This document shows, in pieces, positions 36,655-46,269 of a stretch of DNA of 64,000 nt. Under the pieces are notes generated by a model. The model was not told the DNA's origin, did no database searches, and saw only the letters and a list, made by a program, of their open reading frames with translations. Positions within the stretch are counted from its first letter, which is position 1. Each line of letters opens with the position of its first letter. Both the position numbers and the translations under genes were made by a program. This stretch comes from Caldilineaceae bacterium (GTDB lineage: Bacteria > Chloroflexota > Anaerolineae > Caldilineales > Caldilineaceae), in the NCBI GenBank assembly GCA_026645575.1, contig JAPKMW010000036.1:1-64000 (forward strand), given 5' to 3'.

Positions 36655-36710
36655 CTTCTTGCTCCTTGTGGGCGTTTCGAGGTTCTCCCTCATCGCCGGT
36701 CCTTCGGTTG

Positions 36711-37451
36711 CTAGAGAATGCCGCCATTGGCTTGAATCACTTGTCCATGAATCCATTGCGCTTCGGGTAACGCCAGCAACAGCACAGCATTGGCGACATC
36801 TTCGGGCTGGCCTAATCGTCCCATCGGGGTTTGCGCAACCAGCATATCGACCATCTCTTTGGGGGCAGTCATGCCATCGGTCTCGGTGATGCCAGGCGAG
36901 ACAATATTCACGGCGATCTGTTTGCTGCCCAACTCTTTGGCAAGCGAGAGAGTAAAACGTTCGAGAGCAGCTTTCGCACCGGCATACGCGCCGCTGGCCG
37001 GTGTTGGCATTTGCGCTGCACCACTGGAAAGGACGATGATGCGTCCACCAGGGCTGACATGTTGGGCAGCCTGTTGTAGAGCAAAGTAGTGGCCTTTGAC
37101 TGCTGCAAACATGCTATCATAGGCGGCTTCGCCCATCAAGGCCGTGGGCATAAAAATGCTAGTGGTAAAGGCATTGCCAACATAAATATCGACCGCAGCG
37201 CCAAAATTGGTGGGGATATATTCAAACAACGCTTTAATGTCATCGAGCTTCGTCAAGTCCGATTGAATACCCACGGCCTGTCCGCCGGCTTGTTTCACAG
37301 CAGCTTCCACTTCCTGCGCCGCCGCCGCATTGCTATTGTAGGTGAACAAGACATGCGCGCCCGCTTGCGCCAGCGCCTCGACAATCGCTCGCCCGATGCC
37401 ACGGCTGCCGCCGGTGACAATGGCCTTTTTGTTTTCAAGTTTTCGATTCAT
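36711..37451 (-). CDS. SDR-family oxidoreductase
   Basis: 246 aa. The NAD(P)-binding loop is AIVTGGSRGIGRAIVEAL; NAFTTS replaces the usual NNAG; the active site has SSGAAQMP (Ser) and YAGAKAALE (Y-x-x-x-K), and the end is ASG/QWIHGQVIQANGG. Typical of 3-oxoacyl-ACP-reductase-like SDRs with an unknown substrate. It lies between isochorismatase and pirin genes with short gaps (30 and 56 bases), so it is probably one operon. Confidence 0.9.
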   Translation of the reverse strand: MNRKLENKKAIVTGGSRGIGRAIVEALAQAGAHVLFTYNSNAAAAQEVEAAVKQAGGQAVGIQSDLTKLDDIKALFEYIPTNFGAAVDIYVGNAFTTSIFMPTALMGEAAYDSMFAAVKGHYFALQQAAQHVSPGGRIIVLSSGAAQMPTPASGAYAGAKAALERFTLSLAKELGSKQIAVNIVSPGITETDGMTAPKEMVDMLVAQTPMGRLGQPEDVANAVLLLALPEAQWIHGQVIQANGGIL

Positions 37452-37481
37452 GGTTTGCGCTTCGCTTTCTTTTGCTGTAGA

Positions 37482-38108
37482 TTACCGTTGGAGATTCGCC
37501 ATAATATATTGGACAGCATAGCTGACACCGCCACCGTGACGAACGACCACATCATAAAGACGGGCATATTCAGGCGCGCTATTATCTGGGCAGCACGAAG
37601 CCATGACCGCCTGCCAGGTGATCGGTTTGGCCCCGGCCTGAATCATCAATTGTTTCGCATTTTCATGCGCTTCGAAGCTTAAGCCACCGCTGCAATCACT
37701 GACAAAGTAAACAGTATAGCCGGCCTTCAGCGCGGATAAGACCGTTTGCGCCAGACAGACCTCTGTCCATAAACCACACATGACCAGCTTGTCACGACCA
37801 CTTTGCGCAATGGCGCTAACAAAGCGCGGATCCGACCACGCATTGGTGTTATTGCGGTCAATCGGCTCTTGACCCGGAAAGAGTTCGGTAAGCTGGACAA
37901 AGAGGGGATCGTTCAATGGCCCACCTTTGCCATTAATGGTGGTCAATACCACGGGAATTTCAAGGGCTTTTGCCACTTTGGCCAACGCCGTTACATTGTT
38001 GGTGAGCAGATCAGGGGCGATGCTTTGCACCGGGAACGCCACCCAAGGTTGATGATCGATCAGGGCAAAGATACTATTATCTTTGGTAAGTTCGTTGATA
38101 TTGTTCAT
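37482..38108 (-). CDS. Isochorismatase-family cysteine hydrolase (YcaC-like)
   Basis: 208 aa. Catalytic Asp in IFALIDHQPW, Lys region in TTINGKGG and Cys in MCGLWTEVCLAQT with the cis-peptide neighbour, matching YcaC-type hydrolases of unknown substrate. The sequence SDCSGGLSFEAHENAK is also typical. It is the first gene of the operon with SDR and pirin; its upstream region is shared with the divergent HxlR-like gene. Confidence 0.88.
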   Translation of the reverse strand: MNNINELTKDNSIFALIDHQPWVAFPVQSIAPDLLTNNVTALAKVAKALEIPVVLTTINGKGGPLNDPLFVQLTELFPGQEPIDRNNTNAWSDPRFVSAIAQSGRDKLVMCGLWTEVCLAQTVLSALKAGYTVYFVSDCSGGLSFEAHENAKQLMIQAGAKPITWQAVMASCCPDNSAPEYARLYDVVVRHGGGVSYAVQYIMANLQR

Positions 38109-38258
38109 CGTCTTTTCTTTTCCTTCGCTCTACCGCAGTGTAATTTGTGTGTACCAACAGATGCTATATACTGCTACAGCAACGCCGATAGTAGCACGCT
38201 GCTGTCTTTTTTACAAGTACTTACTTTTTTTATAGTTTTGGAGAATTATTGGGGTGCT
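38109..38258. promoter_or_regulatory. Divergent control region of isochorismatase and HxlR genes
   Basis: An AT-rich 150-base gap. ACAAGTACTTACT (38213-38225) contains the AAGTACTT palindrome, resembling GTACTTAC-type sites used by some HxlR regulators. TATAGT (38231-38236) could be a -10 element for the HxlR gene. By eye only. Confidence 0.4.
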
Positions 38259-38588
38259 ATGGAAACACAAGAAGATCTTGGCACAGTTGCCGTACAAGCG
38301 ACCCTAGCGGTGCTAGGGGGTAAATGGAAGCTCCTCATTTTGTGGCATCTGCGCGAGGAACCGAAACGCTATGGCGAATTGCGACGGTTGGTGGGCAACA
38401 TTACCGAGAAGATGTTGATCCAACAGTTGCGTGAACTGGAACAACAGGGGATTGTGACGCGTACCCTTTACCCCGAAGTGCCGCCACGAGTTGAGTATGC
38501 CTTTAGCGACTATGGGCGCAGCTTGGTGCCGGTCCTCAAGGTATTGTGCGAATGGGGCGAAGGTCATTTAGCGCGCCACGGCCGATGA
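38259..38588 (+). CDS. HxlR-family transcriptional regulator
   Basis: 109 aa from ATG 38259; a much longer frame upstream only runs over the divergent gene. Winged helix of the family: LAVLGGKWKLLILWHLREEPKRYGELRRLVGNITEKMLIQQLRELEQQGIV and the wing YPEVPPRVEYAFSDYG. The Cys that precedes the first helix in many redox-sensing members (YodB, HypR) is absent, so thiol sensing through it is not expected. It probably controls the divergent isochorismatase-SDR-pirin operon. Confidence 0.9.
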   Translation: METQEDLGTVAVQATLAVLGGKWKLLILWHLREEPKRYGELRRLVGNITEKMLIQQLRELEQQGIVTRTLYPEVPPRVEYAFSDYGRSLVPVLKVLCEWGEGHLARHGR

Positions 38589-38854
38589 AAAACCTACAAT
38601 GAAATGAATTGACGCCGGTCGACGCGCTCGCCCTTATAAGAGACGAAACGACTGCGGACTCCTGCCCATATGACAATTCTCATAACAACGAGTGTCAAAG
38701 CTCACGCTGAAAGCGCGCGCCCAGTCACTAGAGAAATCACCAAGGGTAGCGTACAGTGATGTCATGTAATCTTTCTGCTTTGGCATTCTGTCAACGTGAA
38801 CAGCAAATTTTAGCGGGTGAGACCGCTTTCAACAGGGTAGAGGAGTGAATGATC

Positions 38855-40192
38855 ATGAAACGCATCAGAACAGGGACGCTGATTCTGATTCTGTGTCTAG
38901 GCGTGGGTGGCGGCCTTGCCTATGCCAGCGGGGTCTTACAACTGCCAGTGCAAGCCGCCGCCAGCAATACAACGGCAGCCGTGACAACGATCATCGAGCC
39001 GGTAGCCGCCGCACCAGAGCCGCAAGTCGCCGGCGCCATCATTGCCGATGCAAAAGTTGTCCCTGTCACCAGCGCCGATTTGGGGTTGACCAGCAGCGGC
39101 ATTGCCGTCAACATTGCTGTGCGCGAAGGGGACGCAGTGACACCCGGCCAGTTGGTGCTGCAACTTGACCCCAAGGATGTCCAGGTCGCCATTGCCCAGG
39201 CCAATGCCAATCTGCTCAATGCCCAGGCGCGGTATGATGAATTGCGCGCCGGCGCCCAAGCCGAAGAGATTGAAGCGGCGCGCGCAGCCCTGGCTGCCGC
39301 CCAGGCCCGGCTGGATAAGCTCACCTTGAGTACAGAAAATGGCGACATTGCCGCCTTGGAAGCTACCGTTGCTGGCGCACAGGCCAATTTGCAACAGGTG
39401 TTGGATGGTTCCAGTGAGCAACAACTGATCGAAGCGCGCGCCAATCTCCACAGCGCCGAGGCCGAACGCAAGCGCGCCCAATCGGCCTATAACCAAGTCA
39501 AGTGGCGTAACGACGTGGGGGCGACGAAAGAGTCCGCCGATCTCCAACGGGCCACCATCGCCTACGAAGCCGCGCAGGCCCGCCTGACCGATCTGGAAAA
39601 TGGCGCCACCCAATCGCAGATTGCCGCTGCCAGCGCCCAAGTGCGCCAAAGTCAAGCCCAACTCAATGCCCTGCGCAACAGTCGCCCGGCGGATATTGCC
39701 GTTTTGCAGGCCGATGTGCGCAATGCCCAGGCCCAACTGGATAAATTACTCAGCGGCACGCGCCCGGAACAACTGGCCCAGGCCGAAGCCAGTATCGCCG
39801 CCGCCACCGCCGCCCTGCAACAACAACTGGTCGCCTTGAGCAAACTGGAATTGCGGGCGCCCTTCACCGGCACCGTCGCCTCGCTGGATGTAACGCTGGG
39901 TGAGCAGGTCAGCCCCGGTGTGCCGGTGCTACGACTGGCTGATTTGGCCCAGCTTCAGCTTGAAACCGCCGATTTGACCGAGTTGCAAGTGGTTCACATT
40001 CAAGAAGGGGACCAGGCCACGATCAGCTTTGACGCTCTCCCCGATCTGACCATGACGGGAACGGTGGCGCAGATCCGCCCCTTTGGCGAAACCAGCGCCG
40101 GTGACATTGTCTATCGCGCCACCATCACCCTGCCGCGGCCCGATCCCCGCCTGCGCTGGAACATGACCGCCGTCGTCACTTTTGCTCAGTAA
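38855..40192 (+). CDS. HlyD-type efflux adaptor protein
   Basis: 445 aa from ATG 38855, nine bases after GAGGAG; ATG 38849 is too close. N-terminal TM or signal anchor, then a split lipoyl/biotinyl domain around a long coiled coil of Ala-rich heptads with repeated Q-A and L-D-x-L motifs (about residues 80-310), and a beta-barrel ending TLPRPDPRLRWNMTAVV. It is the periplasmic-type adaptor of a MacAB-like exporter, with the ATPase and permease genes directly downstream. Confidence 0.88.
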   Translation: MKRIRTGTLILILCLGVGGGLAYASGVLQLPVQAAASNTTAAVTTIIEPVAAAPEPQVAGAIIADAKVVPVTSADLGLTSSGIAVNIAVREGDAVTPGQLVLQLDPKDVQVAIAQANANLLNAQARYDELRAGAQAEEIEAARAALAAAQARLDKLTLSTENGDIAALEATVAGAQANLQQVLDGSSEQQLIEARANLHSAEAERKRAQSAYNQVKWRNDVGATKESADLQRATIAYEAAQARLTDLENGATQSQIAAASAQVRQSQAQLNALRNSRPADIAVLQADVRNAQAQLDKLLSGTRPEQLAQAEASIAAATAALQQQLVALSKLELRAPFTGTVASLDVTLGEQVSPGVPVLRLADLAQLQLETADLTELQVVHIQEGDQATISFDALPDLTMTGTVAQIRPFGETSAGDIVYRATITLPRPDPRLRWNMTAVVTFAQ

Positions 40193-40202
40193 AGGTAGCT
40201 GT

Positions 40203-41054
40203 ATGTTTAACCAATTAACCTTCAATCGTTTTAACCAGATGGTGCGCACCATCGAACCGCCTATCGTTACCAACGGAGTGACAAACAACCTAGCGGTAGT
40301 ACCAACGGCTGTCGCGAAGGCGCAAAAACCAATTGTCGAAGTGAAGAATGTGATCAAATCCTTTCCTGTGGGCGACACCGAAGTGACAATCCTCAAAGGG
40401 GTGTCGTTGACGGTGCAGCCGGGCGAATTTGTCGCCATTGTCGGCCCCAGCGGCAACGGCAAATCGACCTTGCTCAACATGATCACCGGCATCGACCGGC
40501 CCAGCAACGGCGAAGTTTTTGTCACCGGCCAGCCGCTCCACACCATGAGCGAAAACCAGATGGCGATCTGGCGGGGCGAACAGTTGGGCATTATCTTTCA
40601 ATTTTTCCAGATGCTGCCCTCCTTAAGCCTGATGCAGAACATCATCCTACCGATGGAATTTGCCGGCAAATATACGCGCACCGAGCGACGGGAGCGGGCG
40701 ATGGGGCTGCTGGATCTGGTAGGGCTGGCCGACCAAGCCAACAAATTGCCCGGCATGGTCTCCGGCGGTCAACAACAGCGCGCCGCCATTGCCCGCTCCC
40801 TTGCCAACGACCCGCCCATGATCGTGGCCGATGAGCCGACCGGCAACCTGGACGCCAAGACGGCCAACGAGGTGTTCAACATCTTCTATAAGCTGGTGGA
40901 AAGTGGCAAAACCATGTTGATGGTCACACACGACCGTGAGTTGGCGTCCCGCATCCCGCGCATGGTGGAAGTGGTCAACGGTCTTATCCATAGCGACACC
41001 ATCCATTCTCGTCCCGTAGGGACGCCTGAGTTTAGAGGGGCAGTGTCAGATTGA
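40203..41054 (+). CDS. MacB/LolD-type ABC transporter ATP-binding protein
   Basis: 283 aa from ATG 40203. Walker [11 protein letters not shown]-loop [12 protein letters not shown], signature [18 protein letters not shown], Walker [13 protein letters not shown], switch His in MVTHDRE. The N-terminal 45 residues are an extra extension before [13 protein letters not shown]. The last residues (about 15: [15 protein letters not shown]) and TGA come from the palindromic element at 41011-41086, so the C-terminus has been altered by the element. It energises the FtsX-like permease with the HlyD adaptor; the exported substrate is unknown. Confidence 0.93.
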   Translation: MFNQLTFNRFNQMVRTIEPPIVTNGVTNNLAVVPTAVAKAQKPIVEVKNVIKSFPVGDTEVTILKGVSLTVQPGEFVAIVGPSGNGKSTLLNMITGIDRPSNGEVFVTGQPLHTMSENQMAIWRGEQLGIIFQFFQMLPSLSLMQNIILPMEFAGKYTRTERRERAMGLLDLVGLADQANKLPGMVSGGQQQRAAIARSLANDPPMIVADEPTGNLDAKTANEVFNIFYKLVESGKTMLMVTHDRELASRIPRMVEVVNGLIHSDTIHSRPVGTPEFRGAVSD

Positions 41055-41086
41055 TGATTTCCTAAACTCAGGTGTCCCTATGGGAC
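41011..41086. repeat. Palindromic element, family 2 (copy 2)
   Basis: GTCCCGTAGGGACGCCTGAG (41011-41030) with TTTAG is mirrored by CTAAACTCAGGTGTCCCTATGGGAC (to 41086). It matches 3356-3425 in outer ends and TGAGTTTAG core. It encodes the end of the ABC ATPase and lies 40 bases before the permease. Confidence 0.8.
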
Positions 41087-41126
41087 AGGCAAAGATCAAC
41101 CGATAGGGCAAAAATGGGGTACGATC

Positions 41127-43562
41127 ATGAATGTCATCTACTACAAAATTTGGGCTGACCTGTGGGGGAACAAGCTCCGCACCTTGCAAGTGGTCTTGAT
41201 CATTGCGTTGGGCGCGTTTGGCGCTGGGTTGGTGATTGGTGGGCGCAACCTGACTTCGGTGGCGCTCAATGCCGACTGGCAAGCGGGCGACCCGCCCAAT
41301 ATGAAAATCAATGTCAACCCGCCCATGACGGCGGAGCAGCTTGTCGCCCTGGAAAACATTGATGGTCTACTGGCCGTCGAAGGCTTTCAGGAGGAGAAGA
41401 TCGAATGGCGACATGGCCCGGATGACCCTTGGAAGATTGCCAACCTCAACGCACGAGAAGAGTATGGCGAGCAGCAGATGTCCCGCTGGGATCTGGTGGA
41501 GGGTGCCTGGCCCAGCGGCGATGGGGTGGCAATGGAGCGGGGCTACGGCGCTTACCATAACCTGGCCGTTGGCGATACCATCGAAACACAAGTCAAGGAG
41601 CGGGTGCGCACGGTGACAATCGTGGGCGTCCTCAACAGCCCGGAAATCAACGCCAACTTTGCCCCTGATCTGCGGCTCTATATGGCCCACCGACGCTTTG
41701 GCGAAATTACCGGCAACCACGATTATGCGATTGTCAGCGGCAAACTGGACGCCTTTACGGCGGACGGCGCCTTTGACCAGGCGCGCGCCGATGCGATTGA
41801 TACCGCTGTGCAAGAACGCTTGGTTAAGTTGGGGCTTGACTCGCAAGGCTTGCTGCCCGTCATCCCGGTCATCAAACGGGTAGCACCGGCCACCACCCAT
41901 TTTGCCCAAGGGGTGCTGAACTCGGTCTTTCTCATTCTGGGCATCATCGGTGCGATGATCATTGGCCTGGGCGCACTGCTGATCTACAACAATGTCAACG
42001 CCATCCTAACCCAACAAGTGCGCCAAATTGGCATTATGAAGGCGATTGGCGCACGCACCAGCCAAGTTTTAACAGCCTATCTGTTGTTGATCTTCACTTA
42101 TGGTCTGTTGGCCTGTCTGGTGGCGATTCCGCTGGCGGCTGTGGCAGCGCATGGCATCAAACTCTTTTTTACGGGTTTTATGGATGCGGCCAGCGGTGGT
42201 TTTCAACTGGATCGCACCGCCGTTCTCATCCAGATCGCCATTGCGCTCCTTTCGCCGCTGCTGGCTTCATTGCTGCCATTGCTGCGCAGCGCCCAGATCA
42301 CTGTACGCGAAGCGATCAGCACCTTTGGCTTGGGCGGCGCCGCCGGTCTGCTCGATGCCCTGTTGGCGCGGCTGCATCGCGCCTCCTACACGGTGTTGCT
42401 CACCATTGGCAATACCTTTCGCAACCTCTCCCGTGTGACGCTGACCCAGGTGGTGATGGTGGGGGGCGGCTTGCTCTTTATCGCCATTATGGGCGTGCGC
42501 GACTCGACCAATTACACCTTAGGGCCGGCCTTGACCGCTGTGCATCGCTACCAGGTCAATCTGACCTTGCAGCACGACGAACGGATCACACGTCTGCAAC
42601 AACTGGTGCAGGAACAACCGGGCGTCCAAGCGGTGGAAGTTTGGAACACCGGCAAGGCGTCGAGCCGCCCGCGTAGCCAAGCGCAACACCATGTCAACGA
42701 TGAACGCGTCACGCTCTATGGCATCCCGCTCGATAGCCAGATGTATCAGCCTCATCTCATGGCGGGACGTTGGCTGCAGGCGGGTGATGAACAGGTGATC
42801 GCCATCCATCATGAATTGGCAGCACGGCTGGGCGTTGGCGTGGGCGATTGGGTCACGTTGCGCTATCAGGGGGACAAAGAGTCAGATTGGCAGGTGATCG
42901 GGCTATTTTTCGACCCCACCCGCGACACCGGCGTCTACATGCTGCAACCGGTCTATGGCTGGACGATGAACCGGGTGAACCAGGCCAACACGCTTTACAT
43001 CAAAACGACCGATACCGACCCGGCGGCGACAATGCGCGCTGGTCTCGCCATTCGTCAATTTTTAGAGGAGAGTAATCTGCCGGTCGCCGTCGGCACGCTA
43101 CTGGATGCCATGACCGTTGACGAAATTGTACGGCGCTTGCAGACGCGCTATAGCATCATGATCAATCTGCTGTCGATCATGGCGGTGGTGATCGGCGTTG
43201 TCGGTGGCATCGGTCTCAGCGGCACCTTGTCGCTCAGTGTATTGGAGCGCACGCGCGAGATTGGCGTCATGCGCGCCATCGGCGCCTCGTCGGCGCGCAT
43301 TTCCTGGCTCTTCATTGGGGAAGGGTTGATCCAGGGCCTTGTCAGTTGGCTCATTGCCATCCCGCTGGGGATTCCGGCGGCCTACTACATGACCACCACT
43401 GTCCTGAGCCAACTCTTTGGCGACGCGCTGCTCTATCAATTTACCCCCACCGGCATTTTGCTCTGGCTGGCGATTGTCGTGGTGTTGGGGATCGTCGCCA
43501 GTTGGCTGCCGGCACGCAACGCCACGCGCGTTAGTGTGCGTGAGAGCCTGGCCTATCAATAA
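41127..43562 (+). CDS. FtsX/MacB-family ABC transporter permease
   Basis: 811 aa. A TM helix at the N-terminus (about 20-38), a large extracytoplasmic MacB-like domain (40-260), three TMs (about 270-390), a short loop, a second TM and extracytoplasmic domain (435-670), and three final TMs. FtsX signatures: NAILTQQVRQIGIMKAIGARTSQVL and TREIGVMRAIGASSARISWLF. It forms a duplicated FtsX unit in one chain. It follows the ATPase in the operon and should complete a tripartite-like exporter with the HlyD adaptor. Confidence 0.92.
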   Translation: MNVIYYKIWADLWGNKLRTLQVVLIIALGAFGAGLVIGGRNLTSVALNADWQAGDPPNMKINVNPPMTAEQLVALENIDGLLAVEGFQEEKIEWRHGPDDPWKIANLNAREEYGEQQMSRWDLVEGAWPSGDGVAMERGYGAYHNLAVGDTIETQVKERVRTVTIVGVLNSPEINANFAPDLRLYMAHRRFGEITGNHDYAIVSGKLDAFTADGAFDQARADAIDTAVQERLVKLGLDSQGLLPVIPVIKRVAPATTHFAQGVLNSVFLILGIIGAMIIGLGALLIYNNVNAILTQQVRQIGIMKAIGARTSQVLTAYLLLIFTYGLLACLVAIPLAAVAAHGIKLFFTGFMDAASGGFQLDRTAVLIQIAIALLSPLLASLLPLLRSAQITVREAISTFGLGGAAGLLDALLARLHRASYTVLLTIGNTFRNLSRVTLTQVVMVGGGLLFIAIMGVRDSTNYTLGPALTAVHRYQVNLTLQHDERITRLQQLVQEQPGVQAVEVWNTGKASSRPRSQAQHHVNDERVTLYGIPLDSQMYQPHLMAGRWLQAGDEQVIAIHHELAARLGVGVGDWVTLRYQGDKESDWQVIGLFFDPTRDTGVYMLQPVYGWTMNRVNQANTLYIKTTDTDPAATMRAGLAIRQFLEESNLPVAVGTLLDAMTVDEIVRRLQTRYSIMINLLSIMAVVIGVVGGIGLSGTLSLSVLERTREIGVMRAIGASSARISWLFIGEGLIQGLVSWLIAIPLGIPAAYYMTTTVLSQLFGDALLYQFTPTGILLWLAIVVVLGIVASWLPARNATRVSVRESLAYQ

Positions 43563-43569
43563 CCCGTTG

Positions 43570-45480
43570 CTACGCCCGCCGCCATTCCCCCCGGTTGGCG
43601 TCCTCGCGCAACGAGTCGCTGTCCCACCCTTCGTCGCGGCTCAGGTCGGTTTCAGTGCGATCCGCTTCAAAGAGCTGTTCCAGGTCTTCGATGCGCCGCC
43701 GAGCCGCGTTGAGGTAAGTGGTTCGATCCTCTCGCCGGTGGGCGGCCAATACGTGCAGCGATTGATCGTCGTGGCGTAAAAATTTGCGCGTGGCGCGATG
43801 GGCTTGATAGGCGCGCACGCCTAGTGAGCGTAAAATATCCTCCCCCAAGCGCAGCGACGAATCCAGCGCCTCTCGATAAACATAATCGACGCCGGCTTCA
43901 ATCAACTGGTAGGAATCTTCCCAGTCAAAGGCGCGGGCAAAGATGACCAGTTGGGGGAAGTGCTTTTTGACAGTGTGAACCAGTTCCAGTGTCTTTTCCG
44001 GGCTATCAAGCGCCAGCACAATCATGCGCGCCTTTTCTGCGCCGGCGGAGTGGAGCAGATCATGGCGCGAGGCGTCGCCATAATAGACCTTCAACCCCAG
44101 CCGCCGCAGCAACTCAACCTGATCCGAGTCAATATCCAGCACGGTGGTGGGAATGCCGTTGGCTTTGAGAAAGCGGCCCACGGTGGCACCGTAACTGCCA
44201 AAGCCAGCAATGATCACCGGTTGTTGTTCGTCAATCACATCTGGTTCGTGGGTGGCTTTTTCCGGCGTGCCAAAGCGGGGCGCCACCCAACGCTCATTAG
44301 CGACCAACAACAGGGGTGTCAATGCCATTGACAAGGCAACGGCAGCGACCAGCGGGTTGCTGACAGTCGTGTCAAAAATTCCCTCCTGGTTGGCAAAGGA
44401 AAAGAGAACAAAGGCGAACTCACCCACCTGGGGCAGGGCAAAGGCCAGCAACAGGCCCTGATCCAACGTCAAGCGGAAGCTGCGCGCCAGGGCAAAAAGC
44501 ACCGCAAACTTCACCAGCACAATGCCGATAACCAGCCCCAGGATCAAGAACGGCTGGCTAAAAATCAACGCAAAGTCAATCGACGCGCCAACCGAGATAA
44601 AGAAAAGTCCCAGCAGCAAGCCCTTGAATGGCTCAATATCACTCTCCAACTCATGGCGGTATTCACTGCTCGCCAGCACGACGCCCGCCAAGAATGCGCC
44701 CAACGCTGCGCTCAACCCCACTTGCGCCATGAGAAGCGACGTGCCGATGACCAGCAACAGGGTCGCCGCCGTGAAGATTTCGCGCATCCGTGTCGCAGCA
44801 ATCAGGCGGAAGAGGGGCCGTAAGACAAAGCGCCCGGCCAGAATCACCGTCGCCACTGCCCCCAGGACGGCCAATGTTTGCGCCCAGGCCGGCAACCCGG
44901 CGACCAAGGTTGTCGCCGCGCCATGCCCATCATCGCCATGCGCGCCAGCCAGCAGCGCCGGCGTCGCCAGCAGCGGGAAGACTGCCAACATGGGGATCAC
45001 GGCAATGTCTTGAAAGAGCAACACAGCAAAAGCGCTCTGTCCGCCGCCGGTACGCATCAGCCCTTTTTCGCTCAACGACTGCAAAACAATCGCCGTTGAG
45101 GAGAGCGAGAGAATCAAGCCAACCGCTAACGCCTGATTCCAGGGCAAGCCCAACGCCCAGGCAATCGCCATCACCAACGCCGTTGTCACGACCACTTGTA
45201 AGCCGCCCAAGCCAAGAATCGGTCCGCGCAACCGCCACAACATGGCCGGCTCCAGCTCCAGCCCGATGACAAAGAGCATCATCACCACGCCAAATTCGGC
45301 AAAGTGCATGACATCCGCGCCCTCTTCGCCCACCAATCCCAGCACAAAGGGGCCGATAATAATGCCGGCCAGCAGGTAGCCCAGCACCGACCCCAAGCCC
45401 AACCGTTTCGCCACCGGTACAGCGATCACCGTGGCGGTGAGATAGACAAACGCTTCGTTGAGAAAAGTTTCAATGCTCAT
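43570..45480 (-). CDS. kefC: CPA2 cation:proton antiporter with RCK domain (KefB/KefC-like)
   Basis: 636 aa. About 12 TM helices (residues 1-380), with GLELEPAMLWRLRGPILGLGGLQ and LPQVGEFAFVLFSFA as in KefC; then a Rossmann RCK_N domain from about residue 405 (VIIAGFGSYGATVGRFLKANG and DIDSDQVELLRRLGLKVYYGDASRHDLL). KefC exchanges K+ for H+ during electrophile stress. ATG 45480 overlaps the ancillary oxidoreductase stop as ATGA, giving the KefF/KefC arrangement. Glutathione regulation cannot be inferred for this lineage. Confidence 0.85.
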   Translation of the reverse strand: MSIETFLNEAFVYLTATVIAVPVAKRLGLGSVLGYLLAGIIIGPFVLGLVGEEGADVMHFAEFGVVMMLFVIGLELEPAMLWRLRGPILGLGGLQVVVTTALVMAIAWALGLPWNQALAVGLILSLSSTAIVLQSLSEKGLMRTGGGQSAFAVLLFQDIAVIPMLAVFPLLATPALLAGAHGDDGHGAATTLVAGLPAWAQTLAVLGAVATVILAGRFVLRPLFRLIAATRMREIFTAATLLLVIGTSLLMAQVGLSAALGAFLAGVVLASSEYRHELESDIEPFKGLLLGLFFISVGASIDFALIFSQPFLILGLVIGIVLVKFAVLFALARSFRLTLDQGLLLAFALPQVGEFAFVLFSFANQEGIFDTTVSNPLVAAVALSMALTPLLLVANERWVAPRFGTPEKATHEPDVIDEQQPVIIAGFGSYGATVGRFLKANGIPTTVLDIDSDQVELLRRLGLKVYYGDASRHDLLHSAGAEKARMIVLALDSPEKTLELVHTVKKHFPQLVIFARAFDWEDSYQLIEAGVDYVYREALDSSLRLGEDILRSLGVRAYQAHRATRKFLRHDDQSLHVLAAHRREDRTTYLNAARRRIEDLEQLFEADRTETDLSRDEGWDSDSLREDANRGEWRRA

Positions 45481-46112
45481 ACGCCGGCTAGCTCCCTGAT
45501 CGATGGTTGGTTGGTGGCTTGCATTTGTTCCCAGCCATCGTTGAGCGTGGGTAGGTGGTCAACCGCCGACCAGTCGATGGCGTCGTTGTGCAGGGCGGTG
45601 ATCAACCAGCGATAGTTTTCGACCGCTTGCTCAATGTCGGTGGCGGTCATGCGGTGGGTACCCTGGACAAGATAGGGCGGGTGATAGCTCATGCCGCAGA
45701 GGAAAAAGGTCTGTTCCAGCGGCGCCAGCAACTGGCGCATGGTAAAGCGGTTGTAGCCCTCGGTTTGATAAGCCGCCGCCCCGCCGCCGGTGCTGATGAT
45801 GCTCAACACCGCTTTGCCGCGCAAAGCCTTACCCTGTGAACCATAGGCCCAGCCATGCTCCAGCACCAGATCCTGCCACTGCTTGAGGATGGCCGGCGTG
45901 CTGTACCAATAGAAGGGGTGTTGGAGAATGACCAGATCATGCTCAGTCAACAACTGCTGTTCACGAGCAATGTCAATGTCAAAGTCGGGATATTGCTCGT
46001 AGAGATCGTTCAGGGTGATGCCCGGCAGATCGGGCAAGCCGCGCAACAACTGGCGATGAATGCGCGACTTTTCCAGCGCCGGGTGGGCAAAGAGAATCAA
46101 AATGCGAGTCAT
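45477..46112 (-). CDS. kefF: NAD(P)H oxidoreductase, KefF/KefG-like flavodoxin-fold ancillary protein
   Basis: 211 aa. ILILFAHPALEKSRIHRQLL, LYEQYPDFDIDIAREQQLL, VILQHPFYWYSTPAILKQWQDLVLEHGWAYG and ISTGGGAAAYQTEGYNRFTMRQLL follow the NQO/KefF family. These flavoproteins activate Kef channels and reduce quinones. Stop and antiporter start overlap (ATGA), strong evidence for a functional pair. It is first in the two-gene unit. Confidence 0.87.
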   Translation of the reverse strand: MTRILILFAHPALEKSRIHRQLLRGLPDLPGITLNDLYEQYPDFDIDIAREQQLLTEHDLVILQHPFYWYSTPAILKQWQDLVLEHGWAYGSQGKALRGKAVLSIISTGGGAAAYQTEGYNRFTMRQLLAPLEQTFFLCGMSYHPPYLVQGTHRMTATDIEQAVENYRWLITALHNDAIDWSAVDHLPTLNDGWEQMQATNQPSIRELAGV

Positions 46113-46269
46113 AGCGCGGTTGTCATCTCCTCTTTGGTGAGTCGGTGAAACGAAAATGGGTTGGAACGCTGTAGCGCCTACTATACCTACTTTTTGCGCG
46201 CTTAACAGTAACCTTGTGCAGTTTTTGTGATGGGTTAGGCTGTAGTAAAGACTTATTACATTGTAAAAA

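Noticed and set aside
36458..36889. Small frames around the pirin and SDR genes
   Set aside because: They are out-of-frame shadows with atypical amino-acid composition.
37803..38258. Upstream extension of the HxlR frame by 152 codons
   Set aside because: It runs antisense through the isochorismatase gene and its promoter; the true start is ATG 38259.
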